A stretch of DNA of 64,000 nucleotides, taken from the NCBI RefSeq assembly GCF_025567365.1, contig NZ_JAOQJG010000002.1, positions 186,001 through 250,000 of the forward strand, given 5' to 3'. The translations under genes and the position numbers were made by a program. This DNA comes from Anaerostipes amylophilus (GTDB taxonomy: Bacteria; Bacillota; Clostridia; Lachnospirales; Lachnospiraceae). Shown here one piece after another: positions 41,368-50,192 of this stretch (within the stretch, counting starts at the first letter, position 1; every line of letters starts with the position of its first letter). The notes below the pieces were generated by a model. That model ran no database searches, was not told the DNA's origin, and saw only the letters and a program-made list of their open reading frames with translations.

Positions 41368-42753
41368 ATGTTAATTAGATTTAATGTAAAGAATTTTCTT
41401 TCGTTTTTTGAAAATGAATCAGGGCAATCAGAAGAATTTTCTATGATAGCTGGAAAAGTTAGAAGTAAGAGAGAGCACATATACGATAATGATAAAATTA
41501 AATTGTTAAAATTTGCAGCTGTTTATGGAGCGAATGCATCTGGAAAATCCAATTTAGTAAAAGCATTGAATTTTATGAAAAAAACAATTGTAGATGGACT
41601 TCCTAAAGGGCACACTGACATGTATTGTAAAACTGACAGAGCAAATAAGGAAAAGAAAAGCTATTTTGAATTAGAAATTATGCTAGATGATAAATATTAT
41701 GCATATGGATTTGAAGTGATTTTAAGTCAAAGCAAGTTTGTTTCAGAATGGCTTGTTGAACTTAAAAGTGATGGCAGTGAAAAAAATATTTTTACTAGAG
41801 ATATTGAAAATGGTGAAACCGAGTTTAGCAGTGAATTAAAACGAGATAAAAAGTCATATGAAAAATTAAAAAATTATGCCGAAGATATTCAAGAGGATTC
41901 AGAAGTATTATTATTATCAATAATGAATAAAAATAAGAAAACTCTATATGAAAAATATAATAATCTTAAAGTATTTCGAAATGTATATATGTGGATAGAA
42001 CGAAAATTAGATATTAATTATCCAGATCGACCAATTTCGGACTATTCATATATGGCAAAAACGGAAAAAATAGATGAAGTTTGTAAAATTATTAAAGCAT
42101 TTGGAACAGGTATCACAGGATTTCAGATGGTAGATGTAGATCCAGAAGAAATATTTAGAATGATTCCAAATAGAATTAAAGAAGAAATATTAAAGGATGT
42201 AGAGAATAAAAAAGTAACAGTAAATCGTATGAAATTAAAAGAAATTGGAATTGTGATGAGATCCAATAAAGACTTTTTTATTTTAAATATTGCTAGTAAC
42301 GGAAAAGTTGAAGGAAAGACAATTAAATTCTTGCATGGGGAAGAGAATATTTTGTTTAATTTATCAGAAGAATCAGATGGTACGGTTAGAATATTAGATT
42401 TAATAGAAGTATTACTTTCGGGAGCAAATAAAACATATGTGATTGATGAACTGGATAGATGTTTACATCCAAGTTTAACTTGTAAATTTGTAGAAACATA
42501 TTTACAATTGGCAGCAGAAAGGAATATTCAGTTAATTGTGACAACACATGAATCAAGATTGTTAGATTTTGATATTCTTCGAAGAGACGAAGTGTGGTTT
42601 GTTAATAAAAGAATTACAGGAGAAAGTGATATTTATTCTTTGGAAGAATATAATACAAGATTTGACCAGAAGATAGATAAGGCCTATTTAGATGGACGGT
42701 ATGGGGGAGTTCCAAAATTCAGTACTGTATTTCCTGTGAAAGGGGATGAGTAA
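41368..42753 (+). CDS. AAA-family ATPase (RloA-like), likely phage defence
   Basis: 461 aa from ATG 41368, which follows GGAGG; the ATG at 41347 precedes it. ABC/SMC-type ATPase: LIRFNVKNFLSF start, Walker A YGANASGKSNLVKAL, a signature-like SEESDGTVRILDLIEVL, Walker B TYVIDELDRCLHPSLT and IVTTHESRLLD. This is the AAA_15/AAA_21 type that pairs with TOPRIM proteins. The next gene, 3 bases on, is RloB-like. GC content is clearly below that of the flanks, suggesting horizontal gain. Predicted to sense phage and control the partner nuclease; inferred from family and pairing. Confidence 0.85.
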   Translation: MLIRFNVKNFLSFFENESGQSEEFSMIAGKVRSKREHIYDNDKIKLLKFAAVYGANASGKSNLVKALNFMKKTIVDGLPKGHTDMYCKTDRANKEKKSYFELEIMLDDKYYAYGFEVILSQSKFVSEWLVELKSDGSEKNIFTRDIENGETEFSSELKRDKKSYEKLKNYAEDIQEDSEVLLLSIMNKNKKTLYEKYNNLKVFRNVYMWIERKLDINYPDRPISDYSYMAKTEKIDEVCKIIKAFGTGITGFQMVDVDPEEIFRMIPNRIKEEILKDVENKKVTVNRMKLKEIGIVMRSNKDFFILNIASNGKVEGKTIKFLHGEENILFNLSEESDGTVRILDLIEVLLSGANKTYVIDELDRCLHPSLTCKFVETYLQLAAERNIQLIVTTHESRLLDFDILRRDEVWFVNKRITGESDIYSLEEYNTRFDQKIDKAYLDGRYGGVPKFSTVFPVKGDE

Positions 42754-42756
42754 TGG

Positions 42757-43698
42757 ATGAGAGAAAGAAAAGGTTCTGGTTTTGGTAGACGTTCAGTTGC
42801 ATCAGAATCAAAGCAAGCTATAAAAAAGTATTTTTTACTATATGAAGGCTCAGATACTGAAGTATTATATTTTGATGCAATAGAAGATATGCGAAAAGAA
42901 ATAGAGCTTAATTCATTAATAGAACTAGTGCCTATTATTAGATGTTTTAGTGAAGAAGGATGGAGTAATCCTCGAAAAATATTGGATAGAGTTATTCAAG
43001 ATTTAAAGGAAAGAGATACAGGAACTATATCTTTCAAAACCCTGTTTGATAAAATTATTGACTATTTTCATGAAAAACAGATTATAATTAATAGTAAAGT
43101 GTTGAAAAGGGCTATCTGGAAAACAATGAAACAAATATGTGAAGAAGAATTTGAAAAAACATTAGAAGATATTATTGATGATCCTGAATTTGTTTGTAAT
43201 AAAGTTTTGACAGAATTAGGACAAAAATATAAGATTGACAACATTATTCAATATATTCCAGAAATCATCAAGTTTGAAGACTTAACATATGAAGAAAATT
43301 ATGATGAAATTTGCTTAATTGTAGACAGAGATAAAGAAAGTTTTATAGAATCACAGTATGAATATGTAAAACAAAAATGTGAAGAACAAGGATTTCGTTT
43401 CTGTGTAACCAATCCATGTTTTGAATTTTGGCTACTGATGCATTCAGAAAAAGTTTTCGACTTAGATCAAGAAAAACTATCAGAAAATCCAAAGGTAACA
43501 TCTAAAAAAAGATATGCAGAATATGAATTACATAAAATTTATCCTAGCTATAAGAAAAGCAATTACAAAGCGGAAGAATTTGTAGGGAATATTGATACAG
43601 CAATCAAAAATGAAAAAGAATTCTGCGAAGATATAGAAGGATTAAAACATTCTATTGGGAGTAATATAGGGCTTTTGATAGAGGATATGAGGAAATAG
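42757..43698 (+). CDS. RloB-like TOPRIM protein, likely effector of the pair
   Basis: 313 aa. The TOPRIM-type pattern is YFLLYEGSDTEVLYF (conserved Glu) and later ICLIVDRDKES (Asp-x-Asp). It is followed by FRFCVTNPCFEFWLLMH, a hallmark of RloB. The C-terminal NIDTAIKNEKEFCED...SIGSNIGLLIEDM matches the end of the family. An insertion of about 60 residues lies between the two acidic motifs. With the upstream ATPase it forms a RloAB / PARIS-like two-gene unit. Members act as nucleases against tRNA or DNA in known systems; for this protein that is inference. Confidence 0.82.
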   Translation: MRERKGSGFGRRSVASESKQAIKKYFLLYEGSDTEVLYFDAIEDMRKEIELNSLIELVPIIRCFSEEGWSNPRKILDRVIQDLKERDTGTISFKTLFDKIIDYFHEKQIIINSKVLKRAIWKTMKQICEEEFEKTLEDIIDDPEFVCNKVLTELGQKYKIDNIIQYIPEIIKFEDLTYEENYDEICLIVDRDKESFIESQYEYVKQKCEEQGFRFCVTNPCFEFWLLMHSEKVFDLDQEKLSENPKVTSKKRYAEYELHKIYPSYKKSNYKAEEFVGNIDTAIKNEKEFCEDIEGLKHSIGSNIGLLIEDMRK

Positions 43699-43814
43699 TA
43701 GTATTTTAGATAAATGTATAACTTGAGCGTTTCTTGTATTTTATAACCAACAGTTTCCTTTCCAATACCTTTCGCTATATATCACATATCTTAAAAATAG
43801 TTATTGCCGCAAAA

Positions 43815-43862
43815 CGATTAGCATTTTATCAGTATTTTTGACGGGTTCGCAGCTGGCATGGG
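43815..43862 (+). repeat. Long inverted-repeat element, copy D (cut by the assembly gap)
   Basis: AACGATTAGCAT (43813-43824) is identical to copy A just inside its arm. TTTTGACGGGTTCGCAGCTGG (43837-43857) matches copy B (TTTTGACGGAATCGCAGCTGG) with two differences. The order and spacing fit the left half of the core. The outer arm would reach back to about 43760. The right half would lie in the N run. Long hairpins commonly break assemblies, which may be why the gap is here. Confidence 0.65.
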
Positions 43863-44058
43863 NNNNNNNNNNNNNNNNNNNNNNNNNNNNNNNNNNNNNN
43901 NNNNNNNNNNNNNNNNNNNNNNNNNNNNNNNNNNNNNNNNNNNNNNNNNNNNNNNNNNNNNNNNNNNNNNNNNNNNNNNNNNNNNNNNNNNNNNNNNNNN
44001 NNNNNNNNNNNNNNNNNNNNNNNNNNNNNNNNNNNNNNNNNNNNNNNNNNNNNNNNNN
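43863..44058. other. Assembly gap (196 N)
   Basis: Unknown bases. It hides the 3' end of the aminotransferase gene and probably the second half of element copy D. The number of N's may be an estimate. Confidence 0.99.
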
Positions 44059-45534
44059 CCCAAGTTTCCCCATAGCATCTTCCAAAACTTCAATACGAGG
44101 CAGATAAACCACTCTGAAATGATCCGGCTCCTTCCAGTTAAATCCACTACCATGCACGATCAAAAGCTTCTTCTCACGTAAAAGATCCAAAGCAAACTGC
44201 TCATCATTCGTGATATTAAACTTCTTCGTATCAATCTTAGGAAAGATATAAAACGCAGCCTTCGGTTTCACAGCAGAAATACCAGGAATATCACAAAGTG
44301 CCTTATAAACATATTCCCTCTGCTCATAAATACGTCCACCAGGAACAATATAATCATTAACACTCTGATGACCACCAAGCGCCGTCTGGACAACCGCCTG
44401 CGCAGGCACATTTGAACAAAGTCTCATATTAGAAAGCATATTAAGTCCCTCGATATAATCCTTTGCAACCGCCTTATTACCACTTAAGATCATCCAGCCA
44501 ATACGGAAACCAGCGATCATATGAGATTTAGACAATCCGGAAAATGTCACACAAAACAGATCAGGAGCAAGAGAAGCAATGGATACATGTTTCTCTCCAT
44601 CCATCACAAGACGATCATAAATCTCATCAGAGAAGATAATAAGCTGATGTTCTCTCGCAATATCAACGATCTGCTGTAAGACCTCTCTAGGATACAAAGC
44701 CCCAGTTGGGTTATTCGGATTGATCAAAACGATCGCTTTCGTTCTATGATTGATCTTCTTCTTAATATCCTCCATATCAGGATACCAGTCTGACTGTTCA
44801 TCACAGATATAATGAACCGCCGTACCACCAGCAAGCGTAGCACAAGCTGTCCACAAAGGATAATCCGGAGAAGGGATCAAGATCTCATCCCCATCATCAA
44901 GCAGGGCAGACATAGAAAGATTGATAAGCTCACTGACACCATTCCCAGTATAAATGCTGTCGATATCAACATTTGGAAGGTGCTTAAGCTGTGCATACTG
45001 CATGATCGCCTTTCTCGCAGCGAACAATCCTTGAGAAGGGGAATATCCTTCGCAGTCAGTCAACTGATGTCTCATATCATAAATGACTTCATCCGGTGTT
45101 CTAAAACCAAATGGAGCAGGGTTTCCGATATTTAACTTTAAGATATTTGTTCCATCACGCTCCATACGATTCGCTTCATCCACAACAGGACCACGAACAT
45201 CATATAAGACATTATCAAGTTTGCTTGATTTACTAAAATGACGAACAGGAGGCTTCTTATTGTCGGTCAGAGAAGAACGATCGATCTCAGGTTCAAAGAA
45301 ATCTTCCTTAGAAGCATCACCAAGAAGCCATTCCTCCTCAACTTCCAATGTATCTGCAAGAAAATGAGCGATATCCGCACGAGGAAGAGTCTTTCCACTG
45401 ACATACTGGCTGATATGGCTCTTTCCAACCTTTAACCCTGCCTGATCAGCAGCGTGTACTAGATCCACCTGTTTCATTTGTTTTTGCTCCATAGCAGTAC
45501 GTAAATGCTCTGCAAATAGTTCTTTCTGATTCAT
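44059..45534 (-). CDS. XRE-domain / PLP aminotransferase fusion (3' end in gap)
   Basis: Residues 8-70 form an XRE-type helix-turn-helix (MKQVDLVHAADQAGLKVGKSHISQYVSG). From about 100 the chain is a fold-type I aminotransferase like AlaA: LNIGNPAPFGF, GYSPSQGLFAARKAI, YTGNGVSELI, VLINPNNPTGALYP, SDEIYDRL, and the PLP lysine in FSGLSKSHMIAGFRIGW. It ends ...EVLEDAMGKLG at the gap, only a few residues short of the normal end. Frame continuation across the N's to 43801 is not trusted. Probably a transaminase (alanine/pyruvate type) that also binds DNA; four repeated boxes stand upstream. Confidence 0.88.
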
Positions 45535-45554
45535 AATACAGCTCCTTTATTAAG

Positions 45555-45650
45555 AAAAGTTCAATTTATATTTAAAAAGTTCAATTTGTTAAAACGATTA
45601 TATCATAAAAGAAAAGAAAGTTCAATTTAAAATACACAAAAGTTCAAAAA
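45555..45650 (-). promoter_or_regulatory. Four iterated AAAGTTCAATTT boxes upstream of the XRE-aminotransferase
   Basis: AAAAGTTCAATTT occurs at 45555-45567 and 45575-45587, exactly 20 bases apart. AAAGTTCAATTT recurs at 45617-45628 and a variant AAAAGTTCAAAAA at 45638-45650. They fill the promoter region of the fusion gene. They look like direct-repeat operator sites for its own XRE domain (autoregulation inferred). Confidence 0.7.
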
Positions 45651-45769
45651 CGACAAAAATATACTTATTATAACAAAAAGTACAAGGAAACTTATTGAAA
45701 TTTATGATAACATGTAAAGAAGATTAATGAACAAGAATAAAAAAACTATATTATGGGGATTAGAAGAAT

Positions 45770-47197
45770 ATGGGAGTATCAAAAAGACAGATGCAGAATT
45801 TCCTGATCTATATACTTGATATGGTGGGATTGACTGCAGGATATTTTGTTGCAGTTTATCTGCGATTTGGAAATCTAAAAACAGCATATGGGTTTATGAG
45901 AGCTGATACATATTTGCGATGGATCATTGCAATGGCAGTTCTGACTTTTGTTTACTTGCTGTTCCACCCAAATCGCAGTTTTTTTAAGCGTAAAATTAAA
46001 GACGAAATACGATGCGATTTTCAGACAGCAGTTCTGACTGGAGCCGGGATGTCAATGATCGCATTGCTGATGGCAGATGCATCCGAGTATTCAAGATTCA
46101 TTTATATGTTTACGATCGGATTTGAGTTCTTTTATATGATCATAGCACATCGTCTGTACCGTAAGTACTGGCTGCGAAGAAGATCCAATCATTCATTTGC
46201 AAGGAAAATGATGCTGATCACAACTAGTGGTGAAGCAGAGCAAGTGATCACGAATATTATAAAAGAAAAAACATGGGATTTATGGATCACGAGTATTGTC
46301 ATTATAGATAAAGATATGGTAGGAGAAAATGTCTATGGGATACCAGTCATTGGATTTACATATCGAAGTATGTTTGAATACGCAGCAAGAAATGTTGTAG
46401 ATGAAGTGTTTAGCTACATTCCAAAAGAATATAAATATCCAGTTGCAATGACAATTCAGAATTTTGAGGATATGGGAATCAATACAAGTCTGAATATTCC
46501 TTTATTCCAGATCAATCAGAATCTAAATAAGACATTAGAAACTGTAGGACCATATAATGTTGTATCATTTTCTGGAAGAGAAGTTTCTTTATTTATGTTA
46601 CTTCTTAAGAGAGCGATGGATATCCTTGGTGGACTGGTTGGACTTTTGATCACTGGAATCGCATTGATCTTTGTGGCACCAGCGGTGAAACTGGAATCTC
46701 CGGGACCATTATTGTTTTCTCAGAAGAGAGTTGGTAGAAATGGTAGAATATTTAAGATCTATAAGATCAGATCGATGTATCAGGATGCGGAGGAGCGTAA
46801 GAAGGAATTGATGGCTCAGAATGAGATGGACGGGCTGATGTTTAAGATGAAAGATGATCCTCGTATTACGAAGGTTGGGAAATTTATCAGGAAGACTAGT
46901 ATTGATGAGCTTCCGCAGTTTTGGAATGTACTGAAGGGGGATATGAGTCTGGTTGGGACTAGACCACCTACAGTGGATGAATTTGAGCAGTATAATGCTT
47001 ATCATAAGAAGAGGCTTTGTAGAACACCTGGGTTGACTGGAATCTGGCAGGTTAGTGGTCGTAGTACGATTACTGATTTTGAGGAGATTGTGAAATTGGA
47101 TGTTCAGTATATTGAGAATTGGTCTCTTTGGTTGGATATTAAGATATTGTTTAAGACAGTGGCGCTTGTGTTTAAGGGTGATGATGGGGCGCAGTAG
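45770..47197 (+). CDS. Polyprenyl-phosphate sugar-1-phosphate transferase (initiating glycosyltransferase)
   Basis: Starts surface polysaccharide synthesis by moving a sugar-1-phosphate onto undecaprenyl phosphate. 475 aa of the WbaP/CpsE kind: four N-terminal membrane helices, a CoA-binding-like soluble domain (about 135-260), a fifth membrane segment ILGGLVGLLITGIALI, and the catalytic domain with ESPGPLLFSQKRVGRNGRIF, KIRSMYQDAEE, DELPQFWNVLKGDMSLVGTRPP and TPGLTGIWQVSGRS. First gene of the cluster. Sugar specificity not predictable. Confidence 0.94.
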   Translation: MGVSKRQMQNFLIYILDMVGLTAGYFVAVYLRFGNLKTAYGFMRADTYLRWIIAMAVLTFVYLLFHPNRSFFKRKIKDEIRCDFQTAVLTGAGMSMIALLMADASEYSRFIYMFTIGFEFFYMIIAHRLYRKYWLRRRSNHSFARKMMLITTSGEAEQVITNIIKEKTWDLWITSIVIIDKDMVGENVYGIPVIGFTYRSMFEYAARNVVDEVFSYIPKEYKYPVAMTIQNFEDMGINTSLNIPLFQINQNLNKTLETVGPYNVVSFSGREVSLFMLLLKRAMDILGGLVGLLITGIALIFVAPAVKLESPGPLLFSQKRVGRNGRIFKIYKIRSMYQDAEERKKELMAQNEMDGLMFKMKDDPRITKVGKFIRKTSIDELPQFWNVLKGDMSLVGTRPPTVDEFEQYNAYHKKRLCRTPGLTGIWQVSGRSTITDFEEIVKLDVQYIENWSLWLDIKILFKTVALVFKGDDGAQ

Positions 47198-47211
47198 AAG
47201 GGAAGTGTACG

Positions 47212-48381
47212 GTGAGTAGTAATTATATAAGGAAGAAACAATTAAAAATTGCGATGATCGGACATAAAGTTGTTCCATCAAGAAGAGGCGGAATTGAACT
47301 TGTACTGACTACGATGTGTCCTAAGATGGTAAAACGAGGACATCAAGTTACATGTTATAATCGTTCCGGTGATAAAGTTGAAAATGAATATGTAAATACC
47401 GTAAAAAATGGTACATATAAAGGCGTAAAATTAAAGAAAGTATTGACGATCAACAAGAAGGGGCTGGCAGCAATGACATCCTCCTTTTCTGCTGCTATCA
47501 GAGCAGCATTTGGAAGATATGATATTGTACATTTTCATGCAGAAGGACCTTGCACAGCTCTTTGGATTCCAAAATTATTCAGAAAACGTTGTATCGTAAC
47601 AATCCATGGATTGGATTGGGCAAGAGATAAATGGAAATCTGGATTTGGTTCAAAATATATCAAATTTGGAGAGAAAGTGGCTGCGAAATATGCAGATGAA
47701 ATCATTGTTTTGAGTAAAGGAGTTCAAGATTATTTTAAACAGACGTATGGTCGAGATACAATTCTCATCCCCAATGGAGTATCAAGACCTGAGAATGTGG
47801 AAGCTGATCTGCTCACGAAGAAATTTGGTCTGCATAAAGATGATTATATTTGTGCGTTGTCACGACTTACAGAAGAGAAAGGTATTCATTATCTGATTGA
47901 AGCTTATCAGAATGTGAAGACGGATAAGAAGTTAGTGATTGCTGGAGATACTAGTGATACGGATGATTATGTGATGAAACTTAAGAAGTTGGCTGGGAAT
48001 AATCCGAATATTATCTTTACTGGGTTTGTTTCTGGTAGAACATTAGAGGAACTTTATAGTAATGCTTATGTTTATGTGCTGCCTTCTAAGTTGGAGGGGA
48101 TGCCACTTAGTCTGCTTGAGGCTATGAGTTATGGGAACTGCGTGATTGGGTCTGATATTGCTGAGATTGCGGATGTGGTTGAGGATAAGGCGATATTGTT
48201 TAAGAAGGCTAATGTGGAAGACCTTAAAGAAAAGCTACAGATGGTTTGTGATGATGTGGAGCTTGTGGAAAAGTATAAGAGAGAAGCATCTGGGTATATT
48301 TGTGGTAGATATAATTGGGAAGATGTTGTAAGTCGGACTGTTGAGGTTTATAGAGGAAAGAAAAGCTGCAAGGAAAATTAG
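47212..48381 (+). CDS. Glycosyltransferase family 4
   Basis: 389 aa, GT-B fold. GTG start at 47212 after AGAAGGGAAG, 14 bases from the previous gene. N-terminal IAMIGHKVVPSRRGGIELVL binds the acceptor side. The C-terminal half has SRLTEEKGIHYLIEAY and the nucleotide-sugar motif PSKLEGMPLSLLEAMSYGNCVIGSD with E-x7-E. Likely adds the second sugar to the lipid-linked unit, as DUF1972/rhamnosyltransferase-like members do. Confidence 0.92.
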   Translation: MSSNYIRKKQLKIAMIGHKVVPSRRGGIELVLTTMCPKMVKRGHQVTCYNRSGDKVENEYVNTVKNGTYKGVKLKKVLTINKKGLAAMTSSFSAAIRAAFGRYDIVHFHAEGPCTALWIPKLFRKRCIVTIHGLDWARDKWKSGFGSKYIKFGEKVAAKYADEIIVLSKGVQDYFKQTYGRDTILIPNGVSRPENVEADLLTKKFGLHKDDYICALSRLTEEKGIHYLIEAYQNVKTDKKLVIAGDTSDTDDYVMKLKKLAGNNPNIIFTGFVSGRTLEELYSNAYVYVLPSKLEGMPLSLLEAMSYGNCVIGSDIAEIADVVEDKAILFKKANVEDLKEKLQMVCDDVELVEKYKREASGYICGRYNWEDVVSRTVEVYRGKKSCKEN

Positions 48382-48436
48382 TAGAGAATAGTAGTGTGGC
48401 TTCTATTTGAGGTTATTAAGGTGAAAGGAAAACAAA

Positions 48437-49537
48437 ATGATTAGAGTATTACAGTGTGTAAATGATATGCATCGAGCTGGATTAGAAACGATGCTTATGA
48501 ATTATTATCGAAATATCGATCGAACAAAGATTCAATTTGATTTCTTGACACATAGACCAGATAAGAGTGATTATGATGATGAGATTTTGAGTCTTGGTGG
48601 AAAAGTTTATTATGCACCAAGATTATATCCACAGAATTATCCAGCATATTTCAAATATATGAAAAAGTTTTTTGCAGAACATCCCGAATATCAGATAGTT
48701 CATTCTCATATTGATTCTATGAGTTATTTACCTTTATTAGCTGCGAAGAAAGCAGGGGTTCCAATTAGAATTGCACATAGTCATAATACATCTATTGACA
48801 AGGACTTTAAGTATATTTTAAAACAGTATTTTAGAAAGAAGATTACAAAGGCAGCTAATTATTATTGTGCATGTGGTCAAGAAGCAGGAGAATTTTTATT
48901 TCCGGGAAAAGAATTTAAATTTATACCCAATGCAATAGAAGTAGATAAATTTTTGTATAATGAAGAAGTAAGAGATAGAAAACGAAAAGATCTTGGATTG
49001 ACAAGTGAATTTGTTGTTGGACATGTTGGAAGATTGAGTTATCAGAAAAATCATGAATTATTGATTAGAATTTTTAGTGAGCTTCATAAGAAAGATGTTA
49101 ATACAATATTATTATTGATTGGTGTTGGAGAGAAGGAAGATGAAATTAGAGAACAGGTTCATGAGTTGAATTTAGATGAATGTGTAAGATTCTTGGGAAA
49201 TAGAGATGATGTGAATGAGTTGTATCAAGCAATGGATGTGTTTGTGATGCCTTCGTTGTTTGAGGGAATTCCGGTGGTTGGAGTTGAGGCGCAGTTTGCG
49301 GGATTGCCTTGTGTGTTTTCTGATAAGGTGCCGGTGGAAGTGAAATTTACGGAGAATAGTGAATTTGTTTCATTGGAGAAAAAGCTTGAAGATTGGGCAG
49401 ATATTGTGTTGAGTAAGAAAACAGATTCAGATAGGATAAATGATTTAGAATTTATTAGTACAAGTATGTATAATATAAAGAATGCACATAAGATCTTGGA
49501 ACAGTATTATGCTGAGACAGAAAGTAGTTTATTATAA
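48437..49537 (+). CDS. Glycosyltransferase family 4/1 (EpsF-like)
   Basis: 366 aa, GT-B fold. MIRVLQCVNDMHRAGLETMLMNYYRNID is the typical start of EpsF-type exopolysaccharide transferases. HSHIDSMSYLPLLAAKKAGVP and GHVGRLSYQKNHELLI follow. The donor site is PSLFEGIPVVGVEAQFAGLPCVFSD. AAAGGAAAA lies before the ATG. Donor and acceptor are unknown. Confidence 0.9.
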   Translation: MIRVLQCVNDMHRAGLETMLMNYYRNIDRTKIQFDFLTHRPDKSDYDDEILSLGGKVYYAPRLYPQNYPAYFKYMKKFFAEHPEYQIVHSHIDSMSYLPLLAAKKAGVPIRIAHSHNTSIDKDFKYILKQYFRKKITKAANYYCACGQEAGEFLFPGKEFKFIPNAIEVDKFLYNEEVRDRKRKDLGLTSEFVVGHVGRLSYQKNHELLIRIFSELHKKDVNTILLLIGVGEKEDEIREQVHELNLDECVRFLGNRDDVNELYQAMDVFVMPSLFEGIPVVGVEAQFAGLPCVFSDKVPVEVKFTENSEFVSLEKKLEDWADIVLSKKTDSDRINDLEFISTSMYNIKNAHKILEQYYAETESSLL

Positions 49538-49613
49538 AAATATTATACTTTTTATAACTAAGTAAAAGAATATATAGAATAGATATAACTAAAAAAGAAA
49601 GAGGTGAGTAGAT

Positions 49614-50192
49614 GTGATTAACTCAAAAAATGATTATTTGAAATATTTAAAACAAGATAAATTGGCATTAGGAAAAAATTATAAATCTCCTAAGTTGGTT
49701 CATGATGAAATATGGAGATTTGAGATACTGCTTAGAAAAACGGAATATTATGTAAATTGTAAAAAAACATTTATTGGGAAATTATATAGTAAAGTTTTGC
49801 AATTTTTATATTATAAAAAAAGATTGAAATATAATACATATATCCCGTTAAATGTATTTGGACCAGGACTTTCTATTGCTCATTTTGGTTCAATTATAGT
49901 TAATGGGAATGCTAAGATTGGTAAAAATTGTAGAATTCAAGACAGCGTGACAATTGGAGCAACAAATGGAGCATCAGATGCTCCAGTATTAGGAGATAAT
50001 ATTTTTATAGGAAGTGGTGCAAGAATTATTGGCAAAGTTAATATTGCTAGTGATATTGCGATTGGATCAAATGCTGTGGTTGTCAACAATTTTAATGAAA
50101 GCGGTATAACCATTGGAGGTGTGCCAGCAAAAAAAATCAGTGATAATAATTCACATTCAAACTTGAATAAGTATTTGGAGATAGATAAATGA
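49614..50192 (+). CDS. Hexapeptide-repeat O-acetyltransferase (serine acetyltransferase-like)
   Basis: 192 aa. The N-terminal 80 residues are helical. Then a left-handed beta-helix of hexapeptide repeats runs through AHFGSIIVNGNAKIGKNCRIQDSVTIGATNG, with PVLGDNIFIGSGARIIGKV and AIGSNAVVVNNF, ending GVPAKKI. The catalytic His is in IAHFGSI. GTG start after AGAGGTGAG. In this cluster it probably acetylates a sugar. It ends 4 bases into the polymerase gene. Confidence 0.88.
   Translation: MINSKNDYLKYLKQDKLALGKNYKSPKLVHDEIWRFEILLRKTEYYVNCKKTFIGKLYSKVLQFLYYKKRLKYNTYIPLNVFGPGLSIAHFGSIIVNGNAKIGKNCRIQDSVTIGATNGASDAPVLGDNIFIGSGARIIGKVNIASDIAIGSNAVVVNNFNESGITIGGVPAKKISDNNSHSNLNKYLEIDK

Noticed and set aside
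43801..43862. Continuation of the aminotransferase ORF through the N run to a stop at 43801
   Set aside because: The frame is carried by unknown bases, the protein is already near its normal end at the gap, and the bases left of the gap match the structured repeat element.
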